64,000 nucleotides of DNA from Fen-1467 sp035519475 (GTDB taxonomy: Bacteria; Verrucomicrobiota; Verrucomicrobiia; Opitutales; Opitutaceae), in the NCBI GenBank assembly GCA_035519475.1, contig DATIWI010000252.1, positions 1 through 64,000 on the forward strand, in the 5' to 3' direction. The position numbers and the translations under genes are program-made. Under the pieces are notes generated by a model. That model had not been told where the DNA came from, ran no database searches, and saw nothing but the letters and a program-made list of their open reading frames with translations. Of this stretch, positions 1 through 8,956 are shown one piece after another (position 1 is the first letter of the stretch; each line of letters opens with the position of its first letter).

Positions 1-46
1 ACCGCGGCCGGAACTGGGATCCGGGAACGAGACGAGCCGGCGGCGC

Positions 47-1510
47 TCACAGCCCGGGCAGCGTGGATACCGGGCCGGCGGTGACGAAGGCGAGGGAAGC
101 CGAGAGGGCGTCGATAACGGTGGCGGGGGCGACGCCGAGCAGCACGATGCCGGCGATCAGGGCCACGCAGAGCACGCGCGTCGGCCAGGGGAGCGCGATT
201 GCGGCCGCGGGCGCCACCGGGTTGGTTTCGCCAAACACGGCCTGGCGCACGATCTGCAGGTAGTAGTAGATGGCGATGGCCGAATTGACCACGGCGATAA
301 TCACCAGCGCAAAGTGGCGCTGATTCCAGGCGGCCGTGAGCAGCGACAGCTTGGCCATGAAGCCGACGAAGGGCGGAATGCCCGCGAGCGCGAACAGGCC
401 GACGAGCAGCGTGACGGCGAGGAGCGGCGAGCGGCGGTGCAATCCGGCCAGTTCCTCGATGGCGACATTGGCACCGTCGCGCGAGACCTGGCAGACGACG
501 ACAAAGCAGGCGAGGATCATCAGCAGATAGCCAACGATGTAGTACAGGGCCGCAGCGTAGCCGGCGGCGTCGAGGGCGACGAAGCCGATCAGCGCATAGC
601 CGGCGTGGGCGATGCCGGAGAAGCCGAGCAGCCGCTTGAGGTCCTTCTGCACGAGGGCGATCAGGTTGCCGTAGAACATCGACGCGGTCGCCAGGCCGGC
701 GAGCAGCAGCGCGATCGTGCGGTTGTCCGGCGAAGCAAGGGAGACGAGGCGCACGAGCACGGCCACCGCGCCGATCTTGGGCAGGGAGGCGATGAGGCTC
801 GCGGTCTCGTTCGAGGCGCCCTCATAGACGTCGGGCGTCCAGAAATGGAAGGGGAACACCGCCAGCTTGTAGTAGAGTCCGCAAAAGGCCAGGCCGAGGC
901 CGGCGAGGGCGAGGGGCGAGTGCACGACGGGCGCGAGGCGCACGGCCATGTCCGCCAGGTGCAGGGTGCCGGTGAGGCCGAAGAGATAGCTCAGGCCGAA
1001 GTACATGATGCCGTTGGCCGCCACGCCGAACATGATGTACTTGATGGCGGACTCCATCTGGCTCTTCTGTCCGGCGCGCTCGCGCCGCATGGGCACGAGC
1101 AGGTAGAGCGGGAAGGACGACAGCTCGAGGGCAACGATCAGCGCGATGAGCTCGACACAACTCACGAGCATGACCAGCCCGGTGACGCTGAGGGTGAGAA
1201 AGAGGTAGTACTCGGATTTGACCGCGCCGCGGATGTCGGGAAGGCCGCCGCTCAGGACCACAATGCCGGCGAAGCCGACGGCGAAGACGAGCTTGAGGAG
1301 CTGCGAGAACGCATCGACGCGGTAGGCGCCGCTGAAGAGGTCGGCGTGCTGTCCCAGCGCGAGCGCCGCGGCGGCGATCGCGGCGAGGGCCACGCCAAGG
1401 GCGACGCGCCGGGCCAGGGCCGAGGGCGCCGGCCCGAGCGCGACCACAAAGAGGGCGAGCGCGCCGGCGAGCAGGACGAGTTCGGGGAGGAACTGGAGCA
1501 CGAAGGTCAT
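47..1510 (-). CDS. nuoN: NADH-quinone oxidoreductase subunit N (NuoN)
   Basis: Antiporter-like membrane subunit of the complex I proton-pumping arm. The 487 residues are almost entirely hydrophobic helices of the NuoN/M/L family. Seen directly: a conserved membrane Glu in VALELSSFPLYLL, and the loop FPFHFWTPDVYEGA that matches the family signature around the central pumping helices. I chose the ATG at 1510 (MTFVLQFLPE) because it gives the expected N-terminal helix; the frame stays open 13 codons further, but those residues are charged and out of character. It is the last gene of the nuo operon. A repeat-like stretch of about 114 bp separates it from nuoM, the only sizeable gap among the distal genes. 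Confidence 0.96.
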   Translation of the reverse strand: MTFVLQFLPELVLLAGALALFVVALGPAPSALARRVALGVALAAIAAAALALGQHADLFSGAYRVDAFSQLLKLVFAVGFAGIVVLSGGLPDIRGAVKSEYYLFLTLSVTGLVMLVSCVELIALIVALELSSFPLYLLVPMRRERAGQKSQMESAIKYIMFGVAANGIMYFGLSYLFGLTGTLHLADMAVRLAPVVHSPLALAGLGLAFCGLYYKLAVFPFHFWTPDVYEGASNETASLIASLPKIGAVAVLVRLVSLASPDNRTIALLLAGLATASMFYGNLIALVQKDLKRLLGFSGIAHAGYALIGFVALDAAGYAAALYYIVGYLLMILACFVVVCQVSRDGANVAIEELAGLHRRSPLLAVTLLVGLFALAGIPPFVGFMAKLSLLTAAWNQRHFALVIIAVVNSAIAIYYYLQIVRQAVFGETNPVAPAAAIALPWPTRVLCVALIAGIVLLGVAPATVIDALSASLAFVTAGPVSTLPGL

Positions 1511-1521
1511 CGGCAACGATC

Positions 1522-1617
1522 TCTCACGACCAAGACGCCAAGGCCCCAAGTCCGGCAGGTGCGCGGCCTTGTTGCGCCCGCTCTGATCTTCTGCGCCTTT
1601 GTGCCTTGGTGGTTCAC
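1522..1617. repeat. Imperfect inverted repeat between nuoM and nuoN
   Basis: Left arm around 1529-1550 reads ACCAAGACGCCAAGG then CCCAAG; right arm around 1591-1617 reads CTGCGCCTTTGTGCCTTGG then TGGTTCAC, roughly its reverse complement. The same vocabulary (GCGCCTTGG and CCAAGGCGC) recurs at 26297-26352, so this belongs to a dispersed family. It sits inside the nuo operon, so it is transcribed. Its role is unknown: mRNA hairpin, processing site or mobile REP-like element. Confidence 0.6.
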
Positions 1618-1624
1618 AGGAAAA

Positions 1625-3115
1625 TCAGTGCAGCGGCGCGGCGGCGACTTGGGTGAGGAGGTGCTGCACGGTGGCGTGCATGACGGTGACGACAGGCTGC
1701 GGATGCAGGCCGATCCAGAACACCAGCAGCAGCAGCGGCGCGAGGCAGACGATCTCGCGCAGGTTGAGGTCGGCAACGCCAGCGTGGCTCGGATTGCGGG
1801 TGCCGCCGTAGGCGACTCGCTGCAGCAGGCGCAGGTTGTAGGCGGCAGCGGCGACCACGCCGGGGACCAGGCAGGCGACGAGCAGCTTGGAGACGGAGAA
1901 ACCGCCGGCCAGCACGAGGAATTCGCCGATGAAGCTGTTGGTGCCGGGGAAGGCGAGGGACGACAGGCAGAAGACGCCGAGGAAGAAAGCGAACACGGGC
2001 ATGAGTTTCCCGAGGCCCGCGCACGCGGCGAGGTCGCGGGTGTGGAGGCGCTCGTAGATGAGGCCGACGGCGATGAACAGCGCCCCCGTGGTGACGCCGT
2101 GGTTGATCATCACGAGGGTGGCGCCCTCCAGGCCGCGCGGATTGAGCGCGAAGATGCCGAAGGTGGCGAAGCCCATGTGCCCCACGCTGGAGTAGGCGAC
2201 CAGCTTCTTGAGGTCGGTCTGCGCCAGCGAGGCGAAGCTGCCGTAGAGAACGGCGACGACGGAGAGCCACAGGATCCACGGCGCGAAGACGTGAGTCGCG
2301 TGGGGCGTGATCGGCAGGCTGAACCGCACGAAGCCGTACGTGCCCATCTTGAGGAGGATGCTGGCGAGCAGCACGCTGCCGGCGGTCGGCGCCTCCACGT
2401 GGGCCGCAGGCAGCCACGTGTGGAAGGGAAACATCGGCACCTTGATGGCAAAGGCGATGAAGAAGGCGGCGAAGATCCAGAGCTGGAAGACGGGAGCGTA
2501 CGGCCGGCCCATCAGGTCGGGGATGTGGAAGGTGCCGGCCTGGAGGCGCAGCGCGATCAGGGCGACCAGCAGAAAGATCGAGCCCGACATCGTGTAGATG
2601 AAGAACTTGATCGCGGCGTAGATCCGGCGCGGGCCGCCCCAGACGCCGATCAGCAGCGCCATCGGGATGAGCATCGCCTCCCAGAAAACGAAAAAGAGGA
2701 TGCCATCGAGCGCGCAGAAGACCCCGACCATCGCCGTCTCCATCAACAGGAGACAGATCATGAACTCCCGGACCCGCGTCTGGAGGTAGGTCCACGACGC
2801 GAGGACGCAGAGCGGCGCCACGAGCGTCGTCAGCAGCACCAGCAGCAGGCTGATGCCGTCGACTCCCAGCGTGTAGTTGATCTTCAGGCCGGGGATCCAG
2901 GCGGCGTGCTCGGTGAACTGGAAGTCGGCGGTGGCGGCGTTGAAGCCGGTCCAGAGCCTCAGCGACAGGAGGGCCACGGCCGTGGTCACGAGCAGGGTCC
3001 ACCAACGCAGCAGCCGCTCGGGCCGGATCCAGAGCGCGACGGCGGCGGCGAGCAGCGGCGCGAAGATCAGGGCGCTGAGGAGGGGAAAACCCGCGGTGGT
3101 GCCGGCAGCATTCAT
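1625..3115 (-). CDS. nuoM: NADH-quinone oxidoreductase subunit M (NuoM)
   Basis: Proton-translocating antiporter-like subunit of complex I, 496 residues (the usual length), about 14 membrane helices. The key charged residues are present: Glu146 in FFVFWEAMLIP (helix 5), Lys225 in AFAIKVPMFPFHTWLP (helix 7) and Lys256 in LLKMGTYGFV (helix 8), corresponding to the proton-path residues known in the family. Its ATG overlaps the stop of the upstream NuoL-like gene by 4 bp (ATGA), implying translational coupling. The downstream neighbour nuoN follows after a repeat-bearing gap. Confidence 0.97.
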   Translation of the reverse strand: MNAAGTTAGFPLLSALIFAPLLAAAVALWIRPERLLRWWTLLVTTAVALLSLRLWTGFNAATADFQFTEHAAWIPGLKINYTLGVDGISLLLVLLTTLVAPLCVLASWTYLQTRVREFMICLLLMETAMVGVFCALDGILFFVFWEAMLIPMALLIGVWGGPRRIYAAIKFFIYTMSGSIFLLVALIALRLQAGTFHIPDLMGRPYAPVFQLWIFAAFFIAFAIKVPMFPFHTWLPAAHVEAPTAGSVLLASILLKMGTYGFVRFSLPITPHATHVFAPWILWLSVVAVLYGSFASLAQTDLKKLVAYSSVGHMGFATFGIFALNPRGLEGATLVMINHGVTTGALFIAVGLIYERLHTRDLAACAGLGKLMPVFAFFLGVFCLSSLAFPGTNSFIGEFLVLAGGFSVSKLLVACLVPGVVAAAAYNLRLLQRVAYGGTRNPSHAGVADLNLREIVCLAPLLLLVFWIGLHPQPVVTVMHATVQHLLTQVAAAPLH

Positions 3116-4920
3116 GGCGCGGAGACGCGGAAGAAGACGAGGAAGGCGAGGAGGAGGATCGCCGCGACCGCGAACACCAGGGTGAGGTTCTCCTGCAGCG
3201 CGCCCCGCTGGGCGAAGCGCAACCGTCGGCCCACGCCGCGCACGGCGGCCGCGAGGCCATCCACTGCGCCGTCAATGACCCGGTTGTCAAAGAGGCCGAC
3301 CAGGCCGGCGGACTTCATCAGCGGCACGAGGCCGCCAAGCCGGTAGACCTGGCCCACGCCGCGGTCGGCGGATTGGACGGGCCGGCGGGCCAGCCAGAGG
3401 AAGGCGCGGCCGCCCAGGCGGTAGAACCAGTCGAGGTCGAGATTGATGCCCGCGTGCGGCTCGATCTTCCTCAGCCTGACCAACACGAAGAAGGCGAGCG
3501 CGGTGAAGAGCAGAATCTGCAGGGTCTCGGAGACGTGGTAGGACGTGTACGGATGGTAGGCCTGCGCCGCGTCCGGGTACGGGAGCATCCGGTAGAGATA
3601 CGGCGTGTAGCAGCCGATGAAGACGCAGAGGAACGCGGTGGCGCCCATCGCCGCCAGCATGTTCCAGGGCGGATCCTTGGCGCGCTCCCACGCGGCCGGC
3701 TGGCAGTGGTTGCGTCCGAACCAGACGAAGTACGGGACCTTGAGGCCGTTGCAGTAGAACGTGCCGATCGCGGCGAGGTTGAGCAGGAAGCCGGCCCAGA
3801 GGAGGTGTTCGTCGAAACCCGCCTGCACGATCATGGATTTGCTCACGAAACCGCTGAAAAAAGGAAAGGCGGAGATGGAGAGGCCGCCGATGAGCGTGAA
3901 CAGGAACGCCCACGGCATCTTCTTGTAGAGGCCCCCCAGCGCCGACATCCGCGTCTCGCCGGTCATGTGGAGCACGGTGCCGCCGCCCATGAAGAGCAGG
4001 CCCTTGTAGAGGATGTGGGCGAAGGCGTGGGCGCAGGCGCCGTTGACGGCGAGCGCGGTGCCGATGCCGACGCCGGCCACCATGTAGCCCACCTGGCTGA
4101 CGATGTGGTAGGCAAACAGCCGGCGCACGTCGTTCTCAATGATGGCGTAGACCACGCCGTAGAGCGACATGATCACGCCGAGCACCACGAGCAGTTCCAT
4201 GCCGGCAAAACCGCGGCACAGGGCGTAGACGGCGGTCTTGGTGGTGAACGCGCTGAGGAAGACGGCGCCGTTGAACGTGCCCGCGGGATAAGCATCGGGC
4301 AGCCACGCATGCAGCGGCGGCACGGCGGCGTTGAGGAGGAAGCCGGCCAGGATGAACCAGCCGGCGGGCGTCAGCTGGTGGACGTCGAAAAGAACGAACG
4401 CCGTGCTGCCGGTGGCCTTCACGTGCAGGACGATGCCGGCGAGGAGCGCCAATCCACCCGCGACGTGCACCAGCAGGTAGCGGAAGCCGGCGGCGGTGGA
4501 CGCGGGTGTGCGGCGGAACCAGATGAGAAAGACCGAGGAGAAGGCCATCACCTCCCAGAAGAGAAACAGCGTGAGCAGGTCGCCCGCGAAGATGGCGCCG
4601 AGCGAGCCGGCGACATAGACCCAGGCGGCGACGTGCTGGCCGGGCTCCTCGACGTGCAGCCCAAACAGCGTCCCGATGATGCACATCAGGCTCATGATGT
4701 GCGCGAAGACGAGGCTGAGCGCGTCGACCCGGCCGAAAGTGAGCGTCCACTTGAGGAAAGTCACCTCCCCGAAGGTCCCCCTGGCCATGGTGAGCACGAG
4801 GCCGAACGCCAGCACCGGAACGAGCAGGAGCCAGACCTTGCGCAGACGCCGGGGCAGGGCGGGCAACACGAGGCCGCCCGCCAGCATGACCAGCGCCGGA
4901 TGGATCCACGGGCTACTCAT
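3112..4920 (-). CDS. NuoL-like / MrpD-like proton-translocating subunit
   Basis: A 602-residue antiporter-like membrane protein. Residues 1-450 carry the family core: Glu123 in LFLFWEVMAF and Lys228 in LSAFTTKTAVYAL. The helix-7 Lys normally found just before PLHxWLPDA is Asn197 here (FLLNAAVPPLHAWLPDAY). The C-terminus (about 500-602, with VIDGAVDGLAAAVRGVG and a final hydrophobic helix) resembles the NuoL C-terminal region that forms the lateral helix and anchor. I read it as the NuoL equivalent, although the core is closer to MrpD/HyfB-type proteins. It overlaps nuoM by 4 bp and the 86-residue gene by 8 bp, so it is part of the nuo operon. Confidence 0.85.
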   Translation of the reverse strand: MSSPWIHPALVMLAGGLVLPALPRRLRKVWLLLVPVLAFGLVLTMARGTFGEVTFLKWTLTFGRVDALSLVFAHIMSLMCIIGTLFGLHVEEPGQHVAAWVYVAGSLGAIFAGDLLTLFLFWEVMAFSSVFLIWFRRTPASTAAGFRYLLVHVAGGLALLAGIVLHVKATGSTAFVLFDVHQLTPAGWFILAGFLLNAAVPPLHAWLPDAYPAGTFNGAVFLSAFTTKTAVYALCRGFAGMELLVVLGVIMSLYGVVYAIIENDVRRLFAYHIVSQVGYMVAGVGIGTALAVNGACAHAFAHILYKGLLFMGGGTVLHMTGETRMSALGGLYKKMPWAFLFTLIGGLSISAFPFFSGFVSKSMIVQAGFDEHLLWAGFLLNLAAIGTFYCNGLKVPYFVWFGRNHCQPAAWERAKDPPWNMLAAMGATAFLCVFIGCYTPYLYRMLPYPDAAQAYHPYTSYHVSETLQILLFTALAFFVLVRLRKIEPHAGINLDLDWFYRLGGRAFLWLARRPVQSADRGVGQVYRLGGLVPLMKSAGLVGLFDNRVIDGAVDGLAAAVRGVGRRLRFAQRGALQENLTLVFAVAAILLLAFLVFFRVSAP

Positions 4921-5173
4921 CGTAGTAATCCTCGCGGGTCGAGACGCCGAGCCGGCCGAGCGTCTTGGCGATGACGACGAGCGCCAGGCAGCCGATCAGG
5001 CCAAAGGCCGCCCAGAACCCGGACACGTGCTCCGCCACCGTGTGGGCATGCTCCTTGTGGACGAGGCCGGGAACGACGTCGGCCAGGATCAGCGCGGCGA
5101 GCACCGCCAGGCCCACCCGCACCACCATCGGGAGGCGCTCGCGCAGAAGATCGATGAGGCGGAGCAGGCTCAT
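4913..5173 (-). CDS. Small two-helix membrane protein in the nuo operon
   Basis: An 86-residue protein starting MSLLRLIDLLRERLP, with two hydrophobic segments at about 16-36 and 52-70 separated by a His-rich polar loop (VHKEHAHTVAEH), and an acidic tail REDYYDE. It is not one of the 14 canonical complex I subunits. I accept it as real because its ATG overlaps the upstream antiporter stop by 4 bp and its TAG overlaps the downstream NuoL-like start by 8 bp, and because the composition fits a membrane protein. Function unknown; it may be a spacer or assembly subunit between the two extra antiporter-like proteins. Confidence 0.8.
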   Translation of the reverse strand: MSLLRLIDLLRERLPMVVRVGLAVLAALILADVVPGLVHKEHAHTVAEHVSGFWAAFGLIGCLALVVIAKTLGRLGVSTREDYYDE

Positions 5174-6645
5174 GGCAGGACAGCCTGGGCGAAGCGCATG
5201 AAGAAGTCGGGGAAGACGCCGATGACCACGGAGAGAACCGCGGTCAGGCACAGCGGAATCAGCATGGCGAGCGGCGCCTCGCCCTGATGGCGGCCCGCGT
5301 CCTCGGCCGGCGGCGGGCTGAAGTAGGCGTGGTAAACCACCGGGGCGAAATACGCGGCGTTCAGGAGGGAGCTGACCACGAGCACCACGAGGATGCCGAG
5401 GGCGCCGGCATCGAGCGCGCCGACAAACAGGTAGAGCTTGGAGATGAAACCCGCGACCGGCGGCGCGCCGATCAAGCTGAGCGAGGCGAGCGCAAAGGCT
5501 CCGAAGGTGAAAGGCATCGCCCGGCCCAGCCCGCTCATCTCGGAGATCCGCTTCTTGCGGGTGGCGACATAGATCGCGCCGGCGCAGAAGAAGAGGGTGA
5601 TCTTGGCGAAGGCGTGCGCCGCGATGTGAAACAGCCCGCCCGCGACGGCGGTCGGAGTCAGCAGCGCCACGCCGAGGATGACGTAGGAGAGCTGGCTGAC
5701 CGTGGAGTAGGCGAGCCGCGCCTTGAGGTCGTCCTTGCTCAGCGCGACGACGGAGGCGATCAGAATGGTGACGGACACAAACCAGGCGGTGGGCGGGCCG
5801 AGGTGAAGTCGACCCATGAGATCCACCCCGAAGACGTAGAGCATCACGCGGACGGTGGAGAACACGCCCACCTTGACGACGGCGACGGCATGGAGCAGCG
5901 CGCTGACCGGCGTGGGCGCGACCATGGCGCCGGGCAGCCAGTGGTGCAGCGGCATGACCGCGTTCTTGGCGAAACCGAGCAGGCAGCACGCGTAGAGGAC
6001 GATGATGACGCCGTTGTGGACGCTGGCCGGCAGGATGCCGGCGTGGGCGTTGCTGGCAAAATCGAGGGTGCCGGACAGCACGTAGATCAGCACCATCGCC
6101 GGGAGGACCAGCCCCTTGGCGGCCGTGGTCAGGTAAACCAGGTACTTCTGGCCGCCCTCATACCCCTCCGCATCCTGGTGGTGGGCGACCAGCGGGTAGG
6201 TGGTGATGCTGACGATCTCGTAGAACAGGTAGAGCGTGAGCAGATTGTCGGAAAACGCGCAGCCGATCGCACCGAAGAGCGCGAGGGCGAAGCAGGTGCT
6301 GAAGCGCGTCTGGGCGTGCTCCGCCAGCCCGCGCATGTAGCCCGCCGAATAGAACACCGTGACCATCCACAGGAAGGAGGCGGCCACGGCGAAGATCATC
6401 GCCAGCGCGTCGGCGCGCAGCGCGAGGCTCAGGTTGGGCAGCAGCGCAAAGAGGGTGAAGTGCAGCGGCCGACCCGCCCGGACGCACGGCACCATCGAGA
6501 CCACCACCAGGAAAAGGGCGGCGGCGGCGAGGAACGAGCAGGCTTCGCGGAGGTTCGGTTTCCGACCCGTGGCCATGACCAGCCCGGCGCCGACCAGGGG
6601 GGCCAGGACGGCGAGGAGCAGCCGGATGTCGGAAGCAGGGTCCAT
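5170..6645 (-). CDS. MrpD-like antiporter-type subunit of the complex I operon
   Basis: A 491-residue polytopic protein of the NuoL/M/N-MrpD family. The proton-path residues are intact: Glu143 in LYLFYEIVSITTYPL, Lys227 in FAKNAVMPLHHWLPGAM, and Lys258 in VAVVKVGVFS after APTPVSALLHA. It lacks the long C-terminal lateral helix of NuoL and ends at MRFAQAVLP. It sits directly behind nuoK (3-bp gap), where nuoL usually lies, and raises the number of antiporter-like subunits in the operon to four. Substrate ion (H+ or Na+) cannot be read from the sequence. Confidence 0.88.
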   Translation of the reverse strand: MDPASDIRLLLAVLAPLVGAGLVMATGRKPNLREACSFLAAAALFLVVVSMVPCVRAGRPLHFTLFALLPNLSLALRADALAMIFAVAASFLWMVTVFYSAGYMRGLAEHAQTRFSTCFALALFGAIGCAFSDNLLTLYLFYEIVSITTYPLVAHHQDAEGYEGGQKYLVYLTTAAKGLVLPAMVLIYVLSGTLDFASNAHAGILPASVHNGVIIVLYACCLLGFAKNAVMPLHHWLPGAMVAPTPVSALLHAVAVVKVGVFSTVRVMLYVFGVDLMGRLHLGPPTAWFVSVTILIASVVALSKDDLKARLAYSTVSQLSYVILGVALLTPTAVAGGLFHIAAHAFAKITLFFCAGAIYVATRKKRISEMSGLGRAMPFTFGAFALASLSLIGAPPVAGFISKLYLFVGALDAGALGILVVLVVSSLLNAAYFAPVVYHAYFSPPPAEDAGRHQGEAPLAMLIPLCLTAVLSVVIGVFPDFFMRFAQAVLP

Positions 6646-6648
6646 GGG

Positions 6649-6972
6649 CTATCCCTTGAGCTCGGACAGCTCCTTGGGCTGGATCGAACGGTAATTCCGG
6701 TAGACTGCGATGATGATGCTCAGCGCGATCGCGACCTCCGCGGCGGCGAGACCCATGAGGAAGAGGACGAAGATCTGGCCGACGGCCGGATTCGGTGCGA
6801 CGAAGCGGTTCAGGGTCATGAAATTCAGGGCGGCGGCCGAGAAGATCAGCTCGCCCGAGATGAGCATGCCGATCAGGGTGCGGCGCCGGATGAGACCGTA
6901 GATGCCGGCGGCCAGCAGAAAGGCCGCGAGCACAAGGTAGACGCCCGCCTGGTCGTACAGGTGGAGGCTCAT
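6649..6972 (-). CDS. nuoK: NADH-quinone oxidoreductase subunit K (NuoK)
   Basis: A 107-residue MrpC-like membrane subunit with three helices. Seen: MLISGELIFSAAALNFM and AAAEVAIALSIIIAVYRNYRSI, which carry the two conserved membrane Glu residues known to be needed for proton pumping in this subunit. The length is typical (about 100). The start ATG overlaps the nuoJ stop by 4 bp. Confidence 0.97.
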   Translation of the reverse strand: MSLHLYDQAGVYLVLAAFLLAAGIYGLIRRRTLIGMLISGELIFSAAALNFMTLNRFVAPNPAVGQIFVLFLMGLAAAEVAIALSIIIAVYRNYRSIQPKELSELKG

Positions 6973-7496
6973 TCCCGGCTCCTTCCGCCACGGGCGATGG
7001 CGAGCGCGCCCAGGATCGCGACAAGCAGCACGAGCGAGATCAGCTCAAAGGGCAGGCTGTAGGTGGTGAGCAGCGCGATGCCGATCGCCCGCAGCGAGCC
7101 GTCGGTCTCCGGCGCGACCGGCGCCGGCCACAGGCCGCGCAGGCTGAGCCGGGTGACGCCCCCGAAGATCGCCGCGCTCACCAGCACGGCCACGCCGCCC
7201 CACCACACTTCGCGACCTCGCTTTTCCTGCGGCGCCGGCTCGTCGGGTTCGGACAGCATGACACCGAAGACGATGGTGACGCAGACGGCGCCGACATAGA
7301 TGAGGATCTCCATCAGCGCGAGGAACGGGCTGTTCAGGAAGTAATAGAGTCCGGCGAGTCCGAGGCAGCACACCGCCAGCCCGGAAACGCTGCGGATGAT
7401 GCGCGTGCTCATCACCGCGAGCAGGGCGCCGGCCGCCGTGAGCGCGACCAGCAGGCCGAAGAGGGCGGTGACCACGTAATCGGAGCCTGGGATCAC
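6969..7496 (-). CDS. nuoJ: NADH-quinone oxidoreductase subunit J (NuoJ)
   Basis: A 175-residue membrane subunit with five predicted helices. The segment SPFLALMEILIYVGAVCVT matches the family signature for the helix that carries the pi-bulge in structural studies. It starts with GTG in a GTGA overlap with the nuoI stop and overlaps nuoK by 4 bp. A more variable stretch around residues 90-110 (EPDEPAPQEKRGRE) is a loop. Confidence 0.96.
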   Translation of the reverse strand: MIPGSDYVVTALFGLLVALTAAGALLAVMSTRIIRSVSGLAVCCLGLAGLYYFLNSPFLALMEILIYVGAVCVTIVFGVMLSEPDEPAPQEKRGREVWWGGVAVLVSAAIFGGVTRLSLRGLWPAPVAPETDGSLRAIGIALLTTYSLPFELISLVLLVAILGALAIARGGRSRE

Positions 7497-7942
7497 GATG
7501 GCTTCTTTCCGGCCTTCAGTCGCTCGACCAGATCAAAGGTGTAATCCGCCTTGGAGGTGCTCGCGAGGTTGTAGTTCTTGGAAAAATGGATGGCGTCGCA
7601 CGGGCAGACTTCGACGCAGGCGCCGCAGAGGCTGCATTTGGTGAAGTCGAGGTGGTACTCCGTCACCGACTTCTTCTTCTCCCCTTCCCGTTTGACGCCG
7701 TCGACGAGGATGCAGTCGCTGGGGCAGGCGCGTTCGCACAATTTGCAGGCGGTGCAGAGCGGACGGCCCGTCTCGGGATCGAGCGTGAGCTCGATGTGGC
7801 CGCGGTAGCGCGCGGGGATGGGCAGGGTTTTCCGGGGATAGGGCACCGTGACCACCGGCTTGAAGAACTGGCCGAGGGTTACCCGCATACCCACGAGCAG
7901 GCTCCAGAATCCGCGGGGAACCTCGAGGAGGGAGGCTTTCAT
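7493..7942 (-). CDS. nuoI: NADH-quinone oxidoreductase subunit I (NuoI), 2x[4Fe-4S]
   Basis: A 149-residue iron-sulfur subunit carrying clusters N6a and N6b. Two full ferredoxin motifs are visible: C63-C66-C69-C73 (CTACKLCERACP) and C103-C106-C109-C113 (CSLCGACVEVCP). The start MKASLLEVPRG at 7942 is chosen because its ATG overlaps the nuoH stop by 4 bp, like the other junctions here; the frame is open further upstream but would run deep into nuoH. With NuoB it forms the only visible Fe-S electron path of this operon, since NuoE, NuoF and NuoG are absent. Confidence 0.97.
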   Translation of the reverse strand: MKASLLEVPRGFWSLLVGMRVTLGQFFKPVVTVPYPRKTLPIPARYRGHIELTLDPETGRPLCTACKLCERACPSDCILVDGVKREGEKKKSVTEYHLDFTKCSLCGACVEVCPCDAIHFSKNYNLASTSKADYTFDLVERLKAGKKPS

Positions 7943-8940
7943 GCGTGAAAGATTTTGAGCATGGCGCTCGAGAGCAGGAGGGTGAAGAGGGAGATGGGGA
8001 TGAGGATCTTCCACGACAGGTTGAGCAGGCCGTAGAACTGGGTGCGCGGGAACGTCCAGCGCACCCAGATGACCGTGAAGATCAACGCGTAGAGCTTGAG
8101 GAGGAACCAGAGCAGGCCCGGCCAGAGACCGAACGGGCTCTGCCAGCCACCGAAGAACAGCACGGTCGCGAGGCTGCAGCCCAGGACGATGTTGGCGTAT
8201 TCGGCCATGAAGAAGACGCCGAAGCCCATCCCGGCGTACTCGGTGAAGGCGCCGGCCACGAGTTCGCTCTCGGCCTCGGCCATGTCGAAGGGCGCGCGGT
8301 TCGTCTCCGCCAACATGCAGGTGAAGAAGATGACAAAGGTCACCGGCATGAGCGGGTTGGCCCAGACCTTGAAGAAGTTCCAGTGCCAGAACCCGCCGGC
8401 CTGCTGCCGGACGATTTCGTTGAGATCCATCGTGCCGGTCATCATGAGCAGGGTGATGACGACCAGCAGCATGGGGATCTCGTAGGCGACGTCCTGCGAG
8501 ACCACCCGGGCGGCGGAGATGATGGCGTACTTGTTCCGGGAGGCCCAGCCGCTGAGCATGATCGCCATCACGCTGATCGAGCCGAAGGAGAAGACCATCA
8601 GCAGGCCGACGTTGATGTTGCGCGCCACGAGCGTCTCGCTAAACGGCACCACCGCGAGGCACATCATGGCGGGCGACAGGACCATGAGGGGCGCAAGCCG
8701 GAAGAGGGTGGCGTCGGTCCCCGGGGGAACGATGAGCTGCTTGGAGAGAAGTTTGACCACGTCCGCGACCGGCTGGAGCCAGCCGCCATAGCCGGCTTCA
8801 TTGGGCCCGGGGCGGCGCTGGAACCGGCCCGCGCCCTTGCGCTCGGCGAGCACCAGATAGGCGGCGTTCAAGCCGACAAAGGCCATGATGCAGAGCAGCG
8901 ACAGCAGGAGGCGGACGGGTTCGGTGGTGAGGAAATTCAT
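7939..8940 (-). CDS. nuoH: NADH-quinone oxidoreductase subunit H (NuoH)
   Basis: A 333-residue membrane subunit that forms the quinone-access tunnel and couples it to the membrane arm. The hallmark segments are present: ERKGAGRFQRRPGPNEAG near the N-terminus and RAPFDMAEAESELVAGAF in the middle, with the conserved loop acids. About eight helices and normal family length. It begins 16 bp after the nuoD stop, so the gene order is D-H-I without NuoE, F or G. Confidence 0.97.
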   Translation of the reverse strand: MNFLTTEPVRLLLSLLCIMAFVGLNAAYLVLAERKGAGRFQRRPGPNEAGYGGWLQPVADVVKLLSKQLIVPPGTDATLFRLAPLMVLSPAMMCLAVVPFSETLVARNINVGLLMVFSFGSISVMAIMLSGWASRNKYAIISAARVVSQDVAYEIPMLLVVITLLMMTGTMDLNEIVRQQAGGFWHWNFFKVWANPLMPVTFVIFFTCMLAETNRAPFDMAEAESELVAGAFTEYAGMGFGVFFMAEYANIVLGCSLATVLFFGGWQSPFGLWPGLLWFLLKLYALIFTVIWVRWTFPRTQFYGLLNLSWKILIPISLFTLLLSSAMLKIFHA

Positions 8941-8956
8941 GGCGGCAGGCGCACCC

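Noticed and set aside
314..3346. A 1010-codon open frame antisense to nuoM and nuoN
   Set aside because: It is the complement of real genes in GC-rich DNA; its predicted protein is Gln/Glu/Arg/Gly-rich with no family similarity.
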